Assembly: GCA_026004935.1 (NCBI GenBank)
Contig: BPKC01000001.1
Location: forward strand, 248,001 to 312,000
DNA from: Rhodothalassiaceae bacterium
GTDB taxonomy: Bacteria > Pseudomonadota > Alphaproteobacteria > Sphingomonadales > Rhodothalassiaceae
Direction: 5' to 3'
DNA length: 64,000 bases
Every line of letters starts with the position of its first letter. Position 1 is the first letter of the stretch. Positions 44,870 to 52,987 of the stretch are shown piece by piece. Both the position numbers and the translations under genes were made by a program. The notes under the pieces are model-generated. The model did no database searches. It saw only the letters and a list, made by a program, of their open reading frames with translations, and was not told the origin of the DNA.

Positions 44870-46012
44870 ATGGGCGTGCCATTGTTCCAGCAGGTGAAGG
44901 TCGCGACCTATGTGCTCAAACAGCGCCTCAAAGGCCGCAAGCGTTACCCGCTGGTTCTGATGCTGGAGCCGCTGTTCCGCTGCAATCTCGCCTGTGCGGG
45001 CTGCGGCAAGATCGACTATCCGGACGAGATCCTGAACCGCCGGCTGTCGGTGAAGGAGTGCCTGGATGCGGTGGATGAGTGTGATGCGCCGGTGGTCGCG
45101 ATCCCGGGCGGCGAGCCGCTGCTGCACAAGGAGATCGGCGAGATCGTCGCCGGCATCGTCGCGCGCAGGAAGTTCGTCTCGGTCTGCACCAATGCGCTGC
45201 TTCTCGAGAAGAAGCTGCATCTGTTCAAGCCGTCGCGCTATCTCTTCTTCTCGGTCCACCTCGACGGGCTGAAGGAGGAGCACGACCGCTCCGTCTGCCA
45301 GGAGGGCGTGTTCGAGCGGGCGGTGCGCGCCATCCGCAAGGCGCGCGAGGCGGGCTTCCAGGTCAATGTGAACGCCACCATCTTCGACGGCGCGAAGCCC
45401 GAGCGGGTCGCCGCCTTCCTCGATTTCTGCCGGGAGCTCGGCGTGGGCGTGACGATCTCGCCCGGCTTCGCCTACGAGCGCGCGCCGGATCAGGAGCATT
45501 TCCTCTCGCGCCGGAAGACCCGCGAGCTCTTCCGCGCCATCTTCCGGCTGGGGCGGGGGAGGAAATGGCCGATCAACCATTCGGCGCTCTATCTCGACTT
45601 TCTCGCCGGCAACCAGACCTACCGCTGCACCCCCTGGGGCATGCCGACGCGCAACGTCTTCGGCTGGCAGCGGCCCTGCTATCTGCTGTCCGAGGGCTAC
45701 GCCCGCTCCTTCCGGGAGCTGATGGAAGAGACCGACTGGGATTCCTACGGCACCGGCAACTACGCCAAATGCGCCAACTGCATGGCCCATTGCGGCTACG
45801 AGCCGACGGCGGCCGCCGATGCGATGGCGCATCCCCTGAAGGCGCTGTGGGTGGCGCTGCGCGGGCCGAAGACGGACGGCCCCATGGCGCCCGACATCCC
45901 GCTCGCCGGCGCGCGGGCGGCCGAGGACCATTTCGAGGAGATCGTGCGCGCCGAGGTCTCAGAGGAGGCCTGGCAGCGCTACCTCGAAAAGCGCCGCTCC
46001 AAGGCGGCCTAG
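44870..46012 (+). CDS. hpnH: Adenosyl-hopene transferase HpnH (radical SAM)
   Basis: The protein has 380 residues. The radical SAM cluster motif is LFRCNLACAGCGKID, with C38, C42 and C45. VAIPGGEPLLHKEI, FVSVCTNALLLEKKL and FFSVHLDGLKEEHD are the further SAM and family blocks, and CANCMAHCGYEPTAA is the C-terminal Cys cluster typical of HpnH. It joins a 5'-deoxyadenosyl radical to hopene (diploptene), the first step toward C35 hopanoids. The 3' end overlaps the convergent hpnG by 54 bases. Confidence 0.94.
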   Translation: MGVPLFQQVKVATYVLKQRLKGRKRYPLVLMLEPLFRCNLACAGCGKIDYPDEILNRRLSVKECLDAVDECDAPVVAIPGGEPLLHKEIGEIVAGIVARRKFVSVCTNALLLEKKLHLFKPSRYLFFSVHLDGLKEEHDRSVCQEGVFERAVRAIRKAREAGFQVNVNATIFDGAKPERVAAFLDFCRELGVGVTISPGFAYERAPDQEHFLSRRKTRELFRAIFRLGRGRKWPINHSALYLDFLAGNQTYRCTPWGMPTRNVFGWQRPCYLLSEGYARSFRELMEETDWDSYGTGNYAKCANCMAHCGYEPTAAADAMAHPLKALWVALRGPKTDGPMAPDIPLAGARAAEDHFEEIVRAEVSEEAWQRYLEKRRSKAA

Positions 46013-46669
46013 CGCCGCCTCCGCACGCAGCCCCGCCCGCGCAAGGCCGGCGAAGGCGCCCCAGTCCGACGGGCGCGCGAGAAGACCGGCGGAAAGCCGG
46101 CCGGGACTGAGGCGTCCGGCATCATCCACGGCGGCGATGACCGCCCGCGGCAGGCGGTGGGCCTGCGCATCCGAGATCACGCGAAGGGCGGCGAAGGCGA
46201 TCCCGCGGTCCGCGCAGGCGCGCGCGAGCGCGGCCGATTCCATGTCGGCCGCCACCGCGCCGGTCTTGAGATGCAGCCGCGTCTTGGCGGCCGGGGTGGT
46301 GAGCGGCGCGGCGGCTTCCGCAAGGCGCGCGACGGGCAGCGCGGGAAGCGCGGCGGCGAGGGCGCCGGCGGCCCGGGCGGGCCAGCGCCCGTCCCGGGCG
46401 ACGATCTCCGCCGGCAGCACCGCGGTGCCCGGCTCAAGGGCCGGGATCAGCGCCGCCGCGAACCCGGCGGACAGGCACAGCTCCGCGGCAGGCCCGCGGC
46501 GCGCGGCCTCGTCTTGCGCCCGGCGCATGGCCGCGAGCGCCGCCCGCGGGCCCGGCCCCGCACAGGCGATCACGACCCGCGCCGCAACCGCCCGCGGCGC
46601 GCGCGCGAGGGCCCGGCGCAGGATCGCCGCCTCGCGTTCGAGCCCGGTGATGACGAGGATGGCCGACAC
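45959..46669 (-). CDS. hpnG: Hopanoid biosynthesis nucleosidase/phosphorylase HpnG
   Basis: Read from a GTG at 46669 (SAILVITGLEREAAILRRAL), the protein has 236 residues; the open frame upstream crosses the tRNA gene and is rejected. It has the nucleosidase fold: ARVVIACAGPGPRAALAAM, LCLSAGFAAALIPALEPGTAVLPAEIV and AVAADMESAALARACADRGIAFAALRVISDA, with the catalytic Glu and Asp. HpnG removes adenine from adenosylhopane to give ribosylhopane, directly after HpnH. The usual tandem hpnG-hpnH arrangement is replaced by convergent genes sharing 54 bases. Confidence 0.85.
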   Translation of the reverse strand: MSAILVITGLEREAAILRRALARAPRAVAARVVIACAGPGPRAALAAMRRAQDEAARRGPAAELCLSAGFAAALIPALEPGTAVLPAEIVARDGRWPARAAGALAAALPALPVARLAEAAAPLTTPAAKTRLHLKTGAVAADMESAALARACADRGIAFAALRVISDAQAHRLPRAVIAAVDDAGRLSPGRLSAGLLARPSDWGAFAGLARAGLRAEAALGRLGAALFEVALPGLL

Positions 46670-46727
46670 CGCCTCACCCGCTTCCACCTGCCGGCGCCGG
46701 CCGCCGCGCCGGCGCCCCGCGCCCCGT

Positions 46728-46756
46728 TTGACAATCCGGCACCGGCTTGGCAATGG
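46728..46756 (+). promoter_or_regulatory. Probable promoter of tRNA-Arg(CCT)
   Basis: TTGACA (46728-46733), 17 bases, then CAATGG (46751-46756). The -35 box is consensus and the -10 is weak. Transcription would start about six bases before the tRNA. Confidence 0.45.
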
Positions 46757-46768
46757 CAAGGCGTAACG

Positions 46769-46845
46769 GGCCCCGTAGCTCAGCAGGATAGAGCACCGGA
46801 TTCCTAATCCGGGGGTCGCAGGTTCGAATCCTGCCGGGGTCGCCA
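46769..46845 (+). tRNA. tRNA-Arg, anticodon CCT
   Basis: The 77-base cloverleaf has acceptor arms GGCCCCG (46769-46775) and CGGGGTC (46835-46841, one G-T pair), discriminator G and an encoded CCA (46843-46845). The anticodon loop TTCCTAA is closed by CCGGA/TCCGG, giving CCT at 46803-46805, which reads the arginine codon AGG. The T-arm GGTTCGAATCC is canonical. Confidence 0.97.
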
Positions 46846-46933
46846 TCCTTGCCCCGTCACCGCCCGCACCGCCTGCCACCATGGCCGCAGGATGCGCCCT
46901 CCCGCCGGGCGGGGCGCAAGGGCGCCGGCGCGC

Positions 46934-46962
46934 TTGTCATGGAACGGGGCGCGGGCTAGCGT
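46934..46962 (+). promoter_or_regulatory. Possible promoter of the aminotransferase gene
   Basis: TTGTCA (46934-46939), 17 bases, then TAGCGT (46957-46962), about 82 bases before the ATG at 47045. Both boxes are near consensus in otherwise very GC-rich DNA. Confidence 0.4.
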
Positions 46963-47044
46963 GGCGCGCGCCGCAGGGCCGCGGGCGGTTCCGCCGTCCC
47001 GCGCCGCGGGCCGGGTTGTGACGAGCGCAGGGAAGGGCGTTGCG

Positions 47045-48253
47045 ATGGAGCTTTTGAGCGAGGCCGTGCGCCGCATCCGGCCGTCGGCGACGCTGGCGGT
47101 GACCGCCCGCGCCGCCGAACTCCGGGCCGCGGGCCGGGACGTGATCGGCCTCGGCGCCGGCGAGCCGGACTTCGACACCCCCGATCACGTCAAGGAGGCG
47201 GCGATCGCCGCCATCCGCCGGGGCGAGACCAAATACACCAAGGTCGACGGCACTCCGGCGCTCAAGGAAGCGGTGATCGCGAAGTTTAGCGACGAGAACG
47301 GCCTTGCCTACGAGGCCGACGAGGTGATCGTCTCCACCGGCGGCAAGCAGGTGATCTTCAACGCGCTGCTCGCCAGCATCGATCCCGGCGACGAGGTCAT
47401 CATCCCGGCGCCCTGTTGGGTCAGCTATCCGGACATCGTCGCCTTCGCGGGCGGCGTCCCGAAGATCGTGCCCACCCGCATGGAGGACGGCTTCCGGCTT
47501 GCGCCCGAGGCGTTGGAGGCCGCGATCACGCCGAAGACGAAGTGGCTGATCTTCAACTCCCCCTCAAACCCCACCGGCGCGGCCTGCACGGCGGACGAGA
47601 TGCGCGCGCTCGGTGCGGTGCTCGCACGCCATCGGCATGTGATGGTGCTTTCCGACGAGATCTACGAGCATCTCACATACGACGGCTTCGCCTTCACGAG
47701 CTTCGCCGCCGCCAACCCCGACCTCTTCGATCGGGTGCTGACGGTCAATGGCGTGTCCAAGGCCTATGCCATGACCGGCTGGCGCATCGGCTTCGCCGGC
47801 GGGCCGAAGCCGCTCGTGCGCGCGATGGCCAAGATCCAGGGCCAGTCCACCTCCAACCCCTGCTCGATCGCCCAGGCCGCCGCGCTGGCGGCGCTGACGG
47901 GGCCGAAGGACTTTCTCGCGGACTGGCGCGCGACCTTCCGCCGCCGGCGCGACCTCGTCGTGGATGCGCTCAACGCCATCCCCGGCATCACCTGCCGGCG
48001 GCCCGAAGGCGCCTTCTACGTGTTTGCGCGCATCGACGGGCTCATCGGCCGCACCACCGCCGACGGCCGCCGGCTCGACGACGATCTCGCGGTGGCGCAG
48101 TGGCTGCTGGAAGAGGCGGGGGTGGCGGTCGTCCACGGCGCCGCCTTCGGGGCGAGCCCCTTCATCCGCATCTCCTACGCGACGGCGACGGAGCTGCTGG
48201 AGGAGGCCTGCCGGCGCATCGCGGCGGCGGTCGCCGGCCTCGGCGGGGCTTGA
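47045..48253 (+). CDS. Pyridoxal-phosphate aminotransferase (aspartate aminotransferase, class I/II)
   Basis: The protein has 402 residues from the ATG at 47045. DVIGLGAGEPDFDTPDHVKEAA, GETKYTKVDGTPALKEAV, IFNSPSNPTGAACTADEM, LSDEIYEHLTYDG and VNGVSKAYAMTGWRIGFAGGP (PLP Lys) are the signatures of the aspartate/prephenate aminotransferase group common in alphaproteobacteria. SPFIRISYA holds the substrate Arg. It exchanges amino groups between aspartate and 2-oxoglutarate; some relatives also accept prephenate. It lies downstream of the tRNA gene. Confidence 0.92.
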   Translation: MELLSEAVRRIRPSATLAVTARAAELRAAGRDVIGLGAGEPDFDTPDHVKEAAIAAIRRGETKYTKVDGTPALKEAVIAKFSDENGLAYEADEVIVSTGGKQVIFNALLASIDPGDEVIIPAPCWVSYPDIVAFAGGVPKIVPTRMEDGFRLAPEALEAAITPKTKWLIFNSPSNPTGAACTADEMRALGAVLARHRHVMVLSDEIYEHLTYDGFAFTSFAAANPDLFDRVLTVNGVSKAYAMTGWRIGFAGGPKPLVRAMAKIQGQSTSNPCSIAQAAALAALTGPKDFLADWRATFRRRRDLVVDALNAIPGITCRRPEGAFYVFARIDGLIGRTTADGRRLDDDLAVAQWLLEEAGVAVVHGAAFGASPFIRISYATATELLEEACRRIAAAVAGLGGA

Positions 48254-48321
48254 GGAGCGGGAAGACCGTTCCATCGCATCGGCTGGGAACTGGGAATCGG
48301 CAAAGAAGAAAGGGCGGGAGG

Positions 48322-50028
48322 ATGCAGACGAGCCAGATCGCGCTGATCGTCCTGGTCATCGTCGGACTGGGGATCGCGGCCTGGTATCTGGGCGCGAGCT
48401 GGCGCGCGGCCCGCGAAGCGCAGGAGGAACCGAAGCCCGCCGCGGCGCCGGCCGAGGAGCTGCGACGGGCGCTGGCGCGTTTTGCGCCGGTGAAGATGGA
48501 GGTGGACGTCTCCTTCCTGCCGGCCTCCGAACGCGCCGCGCTGAACAGGCTGATCCGGGCCGCCAGGCTCATGGACGAGATCTATCTCAGGCAGATCTCG
48601 GAGCGGAATCCGGAGCTTCGCGCCGAAATCGCGGCAAGCGACCTGCCGCAGAAGGACCTCTTGCTTCAGATGTTCGATCTCAATTTCGGCGTCTGGGACA
48701 GCCTCGAGGGCTTCAAGCCCTTCTACGGCAGCGATCCCCTGCCGCCGGGCGCGGCCTTCTATCCCGCGGACATGACGAAGGCCGAATTCGAGGCCTGGAT
48801 CGCCGCGCATCCCGAGGACCGGGAGGCCTTCCTGTCTCCCTACACCGTGATCCGCCGCAAGGGCGACCGGCTCGTCGCCATTCCCTATTCGGAATATTAC
48901 CGCCAGTGGCTGGAGCCGGCGGCCCAGCTGCTGGAGGAGGCGGCGGCGCTGACCACCAACGCCTCGCTCGGGCGCTATCTCAAGCTGCGGGCGAAGGCCT
49001 TCCGCACCAACGACTACTTCGAATCCGACATGGCGTGGATGGATCTCGACGGGCCCATCGAGGTGGTGATCGGCCCCTACGAGGTCTACACCGACCGCCT
49101 CTTCGGCTACAAGGCGGCCTTCGAGGCCTTCGTGACCATCAAGGATCCGGAGGAAAGCGCCAGACTTGCGGTCTTCAAGTCCCACCTGAGGGACATGGAG
49201 GCGCATCTGCCGGTGCCCGATTCCTACAAGAACTTCCGGCGCGGCTTCGCCTCGCCGATCGCGGTGGCCGACCAGATCCGCGGCGGCGGCGACAATGTGC
49301 CCGGCGTGCAGACCATCGCCTTCAATCTGCCGAACGACGAGCGCGTGCGCGAGGCCAGGGGGGCGAAAAAGGTGCTCCTGCGCAACGTCATGAACGCGAA
49401 GTTCGACCGGATCCTCGCGCCCATGGCCGCCGTCGTGCTGGTGCCGGATCAGGCCGCCCTGCTCAAGCGCGAGTACATGGGTCTCGAGACGCTCTTCCAC
49501 GAGCTCTCCCACAGCCTCGGGCCGGGCACCATCACCAGGGACGGGCACGAGACCACCGTCAATGTCGAGCTCAAGGAGCTCTATTCGCCGATCGAGGAGG
49601 GCAAGGCGGATGTGATGGGCGCCTTCAACGTCCTCTACATGATGGACTCCGGCGTGCTGAACGCGGCCGAGCGCGCGCGGTTTCTCGCCACCTATTTCGT
49701 CGGGCTGTTCCGGGCGATGCGCTTCGGGATCGAGGAGGCCCACGGCCGGGGTGCGGCCTTCCAGTACAGCTGGTTCAGGGAGAAGGGGGCGTTTGCCGTC
49801 GATCCCGAGACCGGCCTCTACCGCATCGACTTCCCGAAGCTCGAAGAGGCGATCCGCGACCTCGTGCATGCCATCGTCGTCATCCAGGGCGACGGCGACT
49901 ACGAGGCCGCCCGCGCCTTCCTTGCGCGCTACGGCCATGTCGATGCGGATTTCGAGGCCGCGCGCGCGCGCATGACGGAGCTTCCCGTCGACATCCGGCC
50001 GATCTACCCCGACGCGGTGCCCGAGTAA
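48322..50028 (+). CDS. Membrane-anchored M49-like (dipeptidyl-peptidase III-type) zinc peptidase
   Basis: This 568-residue protein starts at the ATG 48322, with GGGCGGGAGG upstream. A single N-terminal helix (IALIVLVIVGLGIAAWYLGA) anchors it. The zinc motif is H393-E-L-S-H397 in ETLFHELSHSLGPG, and the second motif is EEGKADVMG near 425-431, parallel to the EECRAD motif of dipeptidyl-peptidase III. Classical DPP III has the longer HEXXGH; this branch has HEXXH. NFGVWDSLEGFKPFYG and PYEVYTDRLFGYKAAFEAFV are other family blocks. It probably trims peptides at the membrane. It is followed 23 bases later by a LysR gene. Confidence 0.78.
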   Translation: MQTSQIALIVLVIVGLGIAAWYLGASWRAAREAQEEPKPAAAPAEELRRALARFAPVKMEVDVSFLPASERAALNRLIRAARLMDEIYLRQISERNPELRAEIAASDLPQKDLLLQMFDLNFGVWDSLEGFKPFYGSDPLPPGAAFYPADMTKAEFEAWIAAHPEDREAFLSPYTVIRRKGDRLVAIPYSEYYRQWLEPAAQLLEEAAALTTNASLGRYLKLRAKAFRTNDYFESDMAWMDLDGPIEVVIGPYEVYTDRLFGYKAAFEAFVTIKDPEESARLAVFKSHLRDMEAHLPVPDSYKNFRRGFASPIAVADQIRGGGDNVPGVQTIAFNLPNDERVREARGAKKVLLRNVMNAKFDRILAPMAAVVLVPDQAALLKREYMGLETLFHELSHSLGPGTITRDGHETTVNVELKELYSPIEEGKADVMGAFNVLYMMDSGVLNAAERARFLATYFVGLFRAMRFGIEEAHGRGAAFQYSWFREKGAFAVDPETGLYRIDFPKLEEAIRDLVHAIVVIQGDGDYEAARAFLARYGHVDADFEAARARMTELPVDIRPIYPDAVPE

Positions 50029-50051
50029 GGACCCGGGGGAGGGCCGCGGCG

Positions 50052-50951
50052 ATGGCGCTCGACTGGGACCGGCTGCGGATCTTCCACACGGTCGCCGAGG
50101 CCGGCAGCCTCACCCTTGCCGCGCGCAAGCTGGGGCTGTCGCAGTCGGCCGTCAGCCGCCAGATCCGCGCGCTCGAGGACTCCCTCAACACGGCCCTGTT
50201 CACCCGCCATGCCCGCGGGCTGGTGCTGACCCACGAGGGCGAGATCCTCTTCGAGGCGACCCGCGATGCCGCGCGCGAGATCGAGGAAGCCGAGGCCGCG
50301 CTGCTCGAGATGAAGGATCTGCCGAAGGGCCGGCTGGTGGTGACCACCATGGTCAGCTTCGGTTCCGTGTGGCTGACCCCGCATCTCAAGGACTTCCTGC
50401 GCCGCTATCCCGAGATCGAGCTCGAGCTCAATCTCTCAGACGAGGATCTCGATCTCGCGCGCCGCGAGGCCGATGTCGCGATCCGCTTTCATGCGCCGCA
50501 TCAGGCGGACCTCATCCAGCGGCCGCTGGTGAAGGTCCACCACCACATCTATGCCTCGCCGGAATATCTGGAGCGCAAGGGAATCCCGAAGCGCCCCGAG
50601 GATCTCGACCGCCACGACATCATCGTCTACGGGCCCACCCCGCCCGAGCCGATCAAGGACATCAACTGGACGCTCAAGATCGGCGCCCACGGGCGGGTGC
50701 GGCGGCCGGTGCTGCAGATCAACAACACCTTCGCGGTGGTCCAGGCGATCCGGGCGGGAATCGGGCTGGCCGCCGTGCCCGACTACCTCGTCGCCCATGA
50801 GAAGGGGCTGGTGCGCGTGCTGCCCGACCTCGAAGGCCCCGCCTTCGAGCTCTACTTCGTCTATCCGCGCGAGCTGAAGGGCTCCAAGCGCGTCACCCTG
50901 TTCCGGGACTACCTCCTCGAGAAGGTCCGCGCCGAGGCCAACATTCTCTAG
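50052..50951 (+). CDS. LysR family transcriptional regulator
   Basis: The 299-residue protein has the N-terminal winged HTH RLRIFHTVAEAGSLTLAARKLGLSQSAVSRQIRALEDSLNTALFTRHARGLVLTHEG. The C-terminal effector domain covers residues 90-290 (GRLVVTTMVSFGSVWLTPHLKDFLRRYPEIELELNL). It follows the peptidase gene in the same direction. An exact 15-base palindrome (50970-50984) lies 18 bases after its stop. Its target and effector are unknown. Confidence 0.92.
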   Translation: MALDWDRLRIFHTVAEAGSLTLAARKLGLSQSAVSRQIRALEDSLNTALFTRHARGLVLTHEGEILFEATRDAAREIEEAEAALLEMKDLPKGRLVVTTMVSFGSVWLTPHLKDFLRRYPEIELELNLSDEDLDLARREADVAIRFHAPHQADLIQRPLVKVHHHIYASPEYLERKGIPKRPEDLDRHDIIVYGPTPPEPIKDINWTLKIGAHGRVRRPVLQINNTFAVVQAIRAGIGLAAVPDYLVAHEKGLVRVLPDLEGPAFELYFVYPRELKGSKRVTLFRDYLLEKVRAEANIL

Positions 50952-50969
50952 CACCACACGCGACGCGTT

Positions 50970-50984
50970 TTGTGCAATGCACAA
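50970..50984. promoter_or_regulatory. Perfect palindrome TTGTGCA-A-TGCACAA, with a second inverted copy at 51117-51136
   Basis: TTGTGCA (50970-50976) and TGCACAA (50978-50984) are a perfect palindrome. The flanking bases ACGCGTTTTGTGCAATGC (50964-50981) reappear in inverted orientation at 51117-51136 as GCATTGCACA...ACGCGT, with two extra A. The two lie about 135 bases apart, and the second directly precedes the -35 box of the candidate sRNA promoter. GTGC-AAT-GCAC and CTGC-ATT-GCAC resemble the TGC-N3-GCA half-sites bound by PhaR-type PHB regulators, but this is only a resemblance. Confidence 0.5.
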
Positions 50985-51134
50985 CATTTTCAGCGGCTTG
51001 CAGTCGATTTCCTTCGCACAGGAGCCGCGGAAATCCCGGGGATCCGGCCTTTTCCGCGACCTGCCCTGAAGCGGCTGCAAGCGTTCAGTCAGAAGTCATG
51101 CGATTCATGCATAGCTGCATTGCACAAAAAACGC

Positions 51135-51163
51135 GTGACAGCGCCGGGCGGGATGCCTATATC
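51135..51163 (+). promoter_or_regulatory. Promoter of the candidate sRNA
   Basis: GTGACA (51135-51140), exactly 17 bases, TATATC (51158-51163). The start would lie near 51170. The inverted TGCATTGCACA element lies immediately upstream, and the hairpins of the candidate RNA begin at 51175. Confidence 0.5.
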
Positions 51164-51169
51164 GGCGTC

Positions 51170-51313
51170 GTGACGCGAGGGTGCTCGCATCGCACAACGA
51201 GACAAAAGCAAAGCCCCCGAGTTTCGGGCTGACGCGGGAGACCGGCCGGGCCTCTCCTCCTCCCCTCCCTCCCCTCCCCCCAAGCGACGCCGGCCGGTCT
51301 CCCATTTTCTTTT
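51170..51313 (+). ncRNA. Candidate small RNA or leader with anti-Shine-Dalgarno loop (cuckoo-like)
   Basis: After a promoter at 51135-51163 the plus strand can fold three hairpins. The first is GCGAG/CTCGC (51175-51188). The second is AGCCC/GGGCT around 51212-51230. The third is a perfect 14-bp stem, 51236-51249 with 51290-51303, closing a 40-base loop made almost entirely of C and T. The loop holds CCTCCTCCC at 51256-51264, the exact anti-Shine-Dalgarno motif of the cuckoo RNAs (CcsR) of alphaproteobacteria. ATTTTCTTTT follows the stem, as in an intrinsic terminator. The length would be about 145 bases. It could also be an attenuator leader of proC, whose start is at 51423. No protein gene fits here. 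Confidence 0.5.
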
Positions 51314-51422
51314 CCCCCTCTCTTCCCGCCGATCGCATCGCACCGGCCGGCGCATCTTTCCCCGCGCGGCGGAATCCCTATCTATCTTGAGAAACGGACA
51401 CGGCGAGCGAAAGGACCGGCGC

Positions 51423-52271
51423 GTGCAGGGCGAGAAGGCGGATGAAACCTTCGGGCTGCTCGTGATCGGCGCGGGCCGGATGGGCGGCGCGCTGCTCGAG
51501 GGTCTCGGGCGCGGCGGACTCGATGCCGCGCGGATCGCGGTGGTCGATCCGGCGCCCCGGCGTCTGCCTGACGGGGTGCGGCATTTTTCCGGGCTCGAAT
51601 CCTGGGCGGCGGCGGGCGTGCCGGCCGGGGCCGTGCTGCTGGCGGTCAAGCCCCAGCAGGCGGCCGGCGTGCTGGCCGGGCTCGAGGCGCTCGCCGCCCG
51701 CGCGCCGGCGTCCCTCGCCGATGCGCTGCTGATCTCGATCGCGGCGGGCGTGCCGCTCGCGGCGCTTCGCCGCACCGGACTGCCGGCGATCCGGGCGATG
51801 CCCAATCTGCCCGCCCGGATCCGGGCCGGCGTGACGACGCTTTACGCGGATGCGGACACCCCCGCACCGCCGCGCCGGCGGGCCGAGGCGCTGTTCGCGC
51901 GCGTGGGGCGCGTCATCTGGCTTGCGCGCGAGCGCGACGTCGATCTCGCCACCGCCGTCTCGGGCAGCGGGCCGGCCTATGTCTACGCATTCGCCGAGGC
52001 CCTCGAGGCGGCGGCGCGCGATCTCGGGTTTGCGCCGGAGGTGGCGGCCGCGCTCGCCCGGCAGACGGTGATCGGCGCGGCGCGGCTGATGGAGGAGACC
52101 GGCGCCGATCCGGCCGCGCTGCGCGAGGAGGTCACCAGCCCCGGCGGCACGACGGCGGCGGCGCTCGCCGTCTTCGGCCGCGACCGCGGGCTGGAGCGGC
52201 TGTGCGCCGAGGCGCTCGCCGCGGCCGCGCGCCGGGCCGATGAACTCTTTGGAGGAGAGGAGGCATCATGA
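51423..52271 (+). CDS. proC: Pyrroline-5-carboxylate reductase
   Basis: Read from a GTG at 51423 (AAGGA upstream), the protein has 282 residues; a TTG at 51387 is the alternative. FGLLVIGAGRMGGALLEGLGRGG is the NADPH loop, and VSGSGPAYVYAFAEAL with LREEVTSPGGTTAAALAVF form the proC signature. It reduces pyrroline-5-carboxylate to proline. The stop overlaps the start of a TetR-like gene (ATGA), so the two are coupled. The candidate sRNA or leader lies directly upstream. Confidence 0.92.
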   Translation: MQGEKADETFGLLVIGAGRMGGALLEGLGRGGLDAARIAVVDPAPRRLPDGVRHFSGLESWAAAGVPAGAVLLAVKPQQAAGVLAGLEALAARAPASLADALLISIAAGVPLAALRRTGLPAIRAMPNLPARIRAGVTTLYADADTPAPPRRRAEALFARVGRVIWLARERDVDLATAVSGSGPAYVYAFAEALEAAARDLGFAPEVAAALARQTVIGAARLMEETGADPAALREEVTSPGGTTAAALAVFGRDRGLERLCAEALAAAARRADELFGGEEAS

Positions 52272-52987
52272 CGACGCGTCGATCATCGCAGCGCGGGCGC
52301 GGACGCGGCCCGCGGGCGACGGAAGACCCGCGCGCCGGGCTCATCGATGCGGCGGTCGCGCTCATCGCCGCGCATGGCTGGCCCGCCTTCACGCTCGAGC
52401 GGCTTGCCGCCGAAACGGGACGGGATGCGGCCGAGGTGCGCCGGCTGTTCGCGACGCCCCATGACGTCCTCGTCGCGCTTGCCGAGCGGGCGGATGCGGC
52501 GATGTGCGACGCCGCACGGGCCTTCGCCCCCGGCGATTCGGCCCACGACCGGCTGCACGCCCTGCTGTTCGCACGCCTTGCGGCCGCCGCCGGGGAGCGC
52601 GAGGCGATCCGGCGGCTGCTGCCGGCCGCCGCCTGCGACCCGCTGCTTGCGGCCGTCCATCTGCGCAATCTCCACGCGACCGCGACCCGCGCGCTCGCGC
52701 TTTCGGGTCTTGCGGCCGAGGGGCCCCTGCGCCGGCTGGTCCAGGTGAAGATGCTCGCCGCGGGCGTGATCGCGCCGGTGCTGCCGGTGTGGCTGGGCGA
52801 TGACGCCACCGATCTCGCGCGCACCGATGCGGCGCTCGACCGCGCGGTGGCACGCGTGCTCCCGGCCTTGCGCCTGCTCGCGCCGGCCGGTGCCGCGCCG
52901 GAGCCCGTCAGCCCGCCAGACGCCGGCTCAGCGCCAGAAACCCCGCCACCGCCTCCTCGCCCTCCTCGCGAAAGCCCTGCCGGATGA
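52268..52987 (+). CDS. TetR-like HTH protein coupled to proC
   Basis: The protein has 239 residues. The N-terminal HTH is LIDAAVALIAAHGWPAFTLERLAAETGRDAAEVRRLFATPHDVLVALAERAD. The middle (residues 75-200) is helical, and the C-terminal 30 residues are a Pro-rich tail (PVSPPDAGSAPETPPPPP). A COQ9-like fold is possible, since TetR-like proteins next to proC in alphaproteobacteria are sometimes annotated so. Ligand and DNA target are unknown. The final 80 bases overlap the 3' end of the convergent MarR-like gene. Confidence 0.75.
   Translation: MTTRRSSQRGRGRGPRATEDPRAGLIDAAVALIAAHGWPAFTLERLAAETGRDAAEVRRLFATPHDVLVALAERADAAMCDAARAFAPGDSAHDRLHALLFARLAAAAGEREAIRRLLPAAACDPLLAAVHLRNLHATATRALALSGLAAEGPLRRLVQVKMLAAGVIAPVLPVWLGDDATDLARTDAALDRAVARVLPALRLLAPAGAAPEPVSPPDAGSAPETPPPPPRPPRESPAG

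Noticed and set aside
50970-51232. Two short plus-strand frames in the lysR-proC gap
   Set aside because: No ribosome-binding site, no similarity, and they run through the palindromes and hairpins.
51250-51289. C/T repeats as a CRISPR or microsatellite
   Set aside because: No direct repeats with spacers; the stretch is a hairpin loop.
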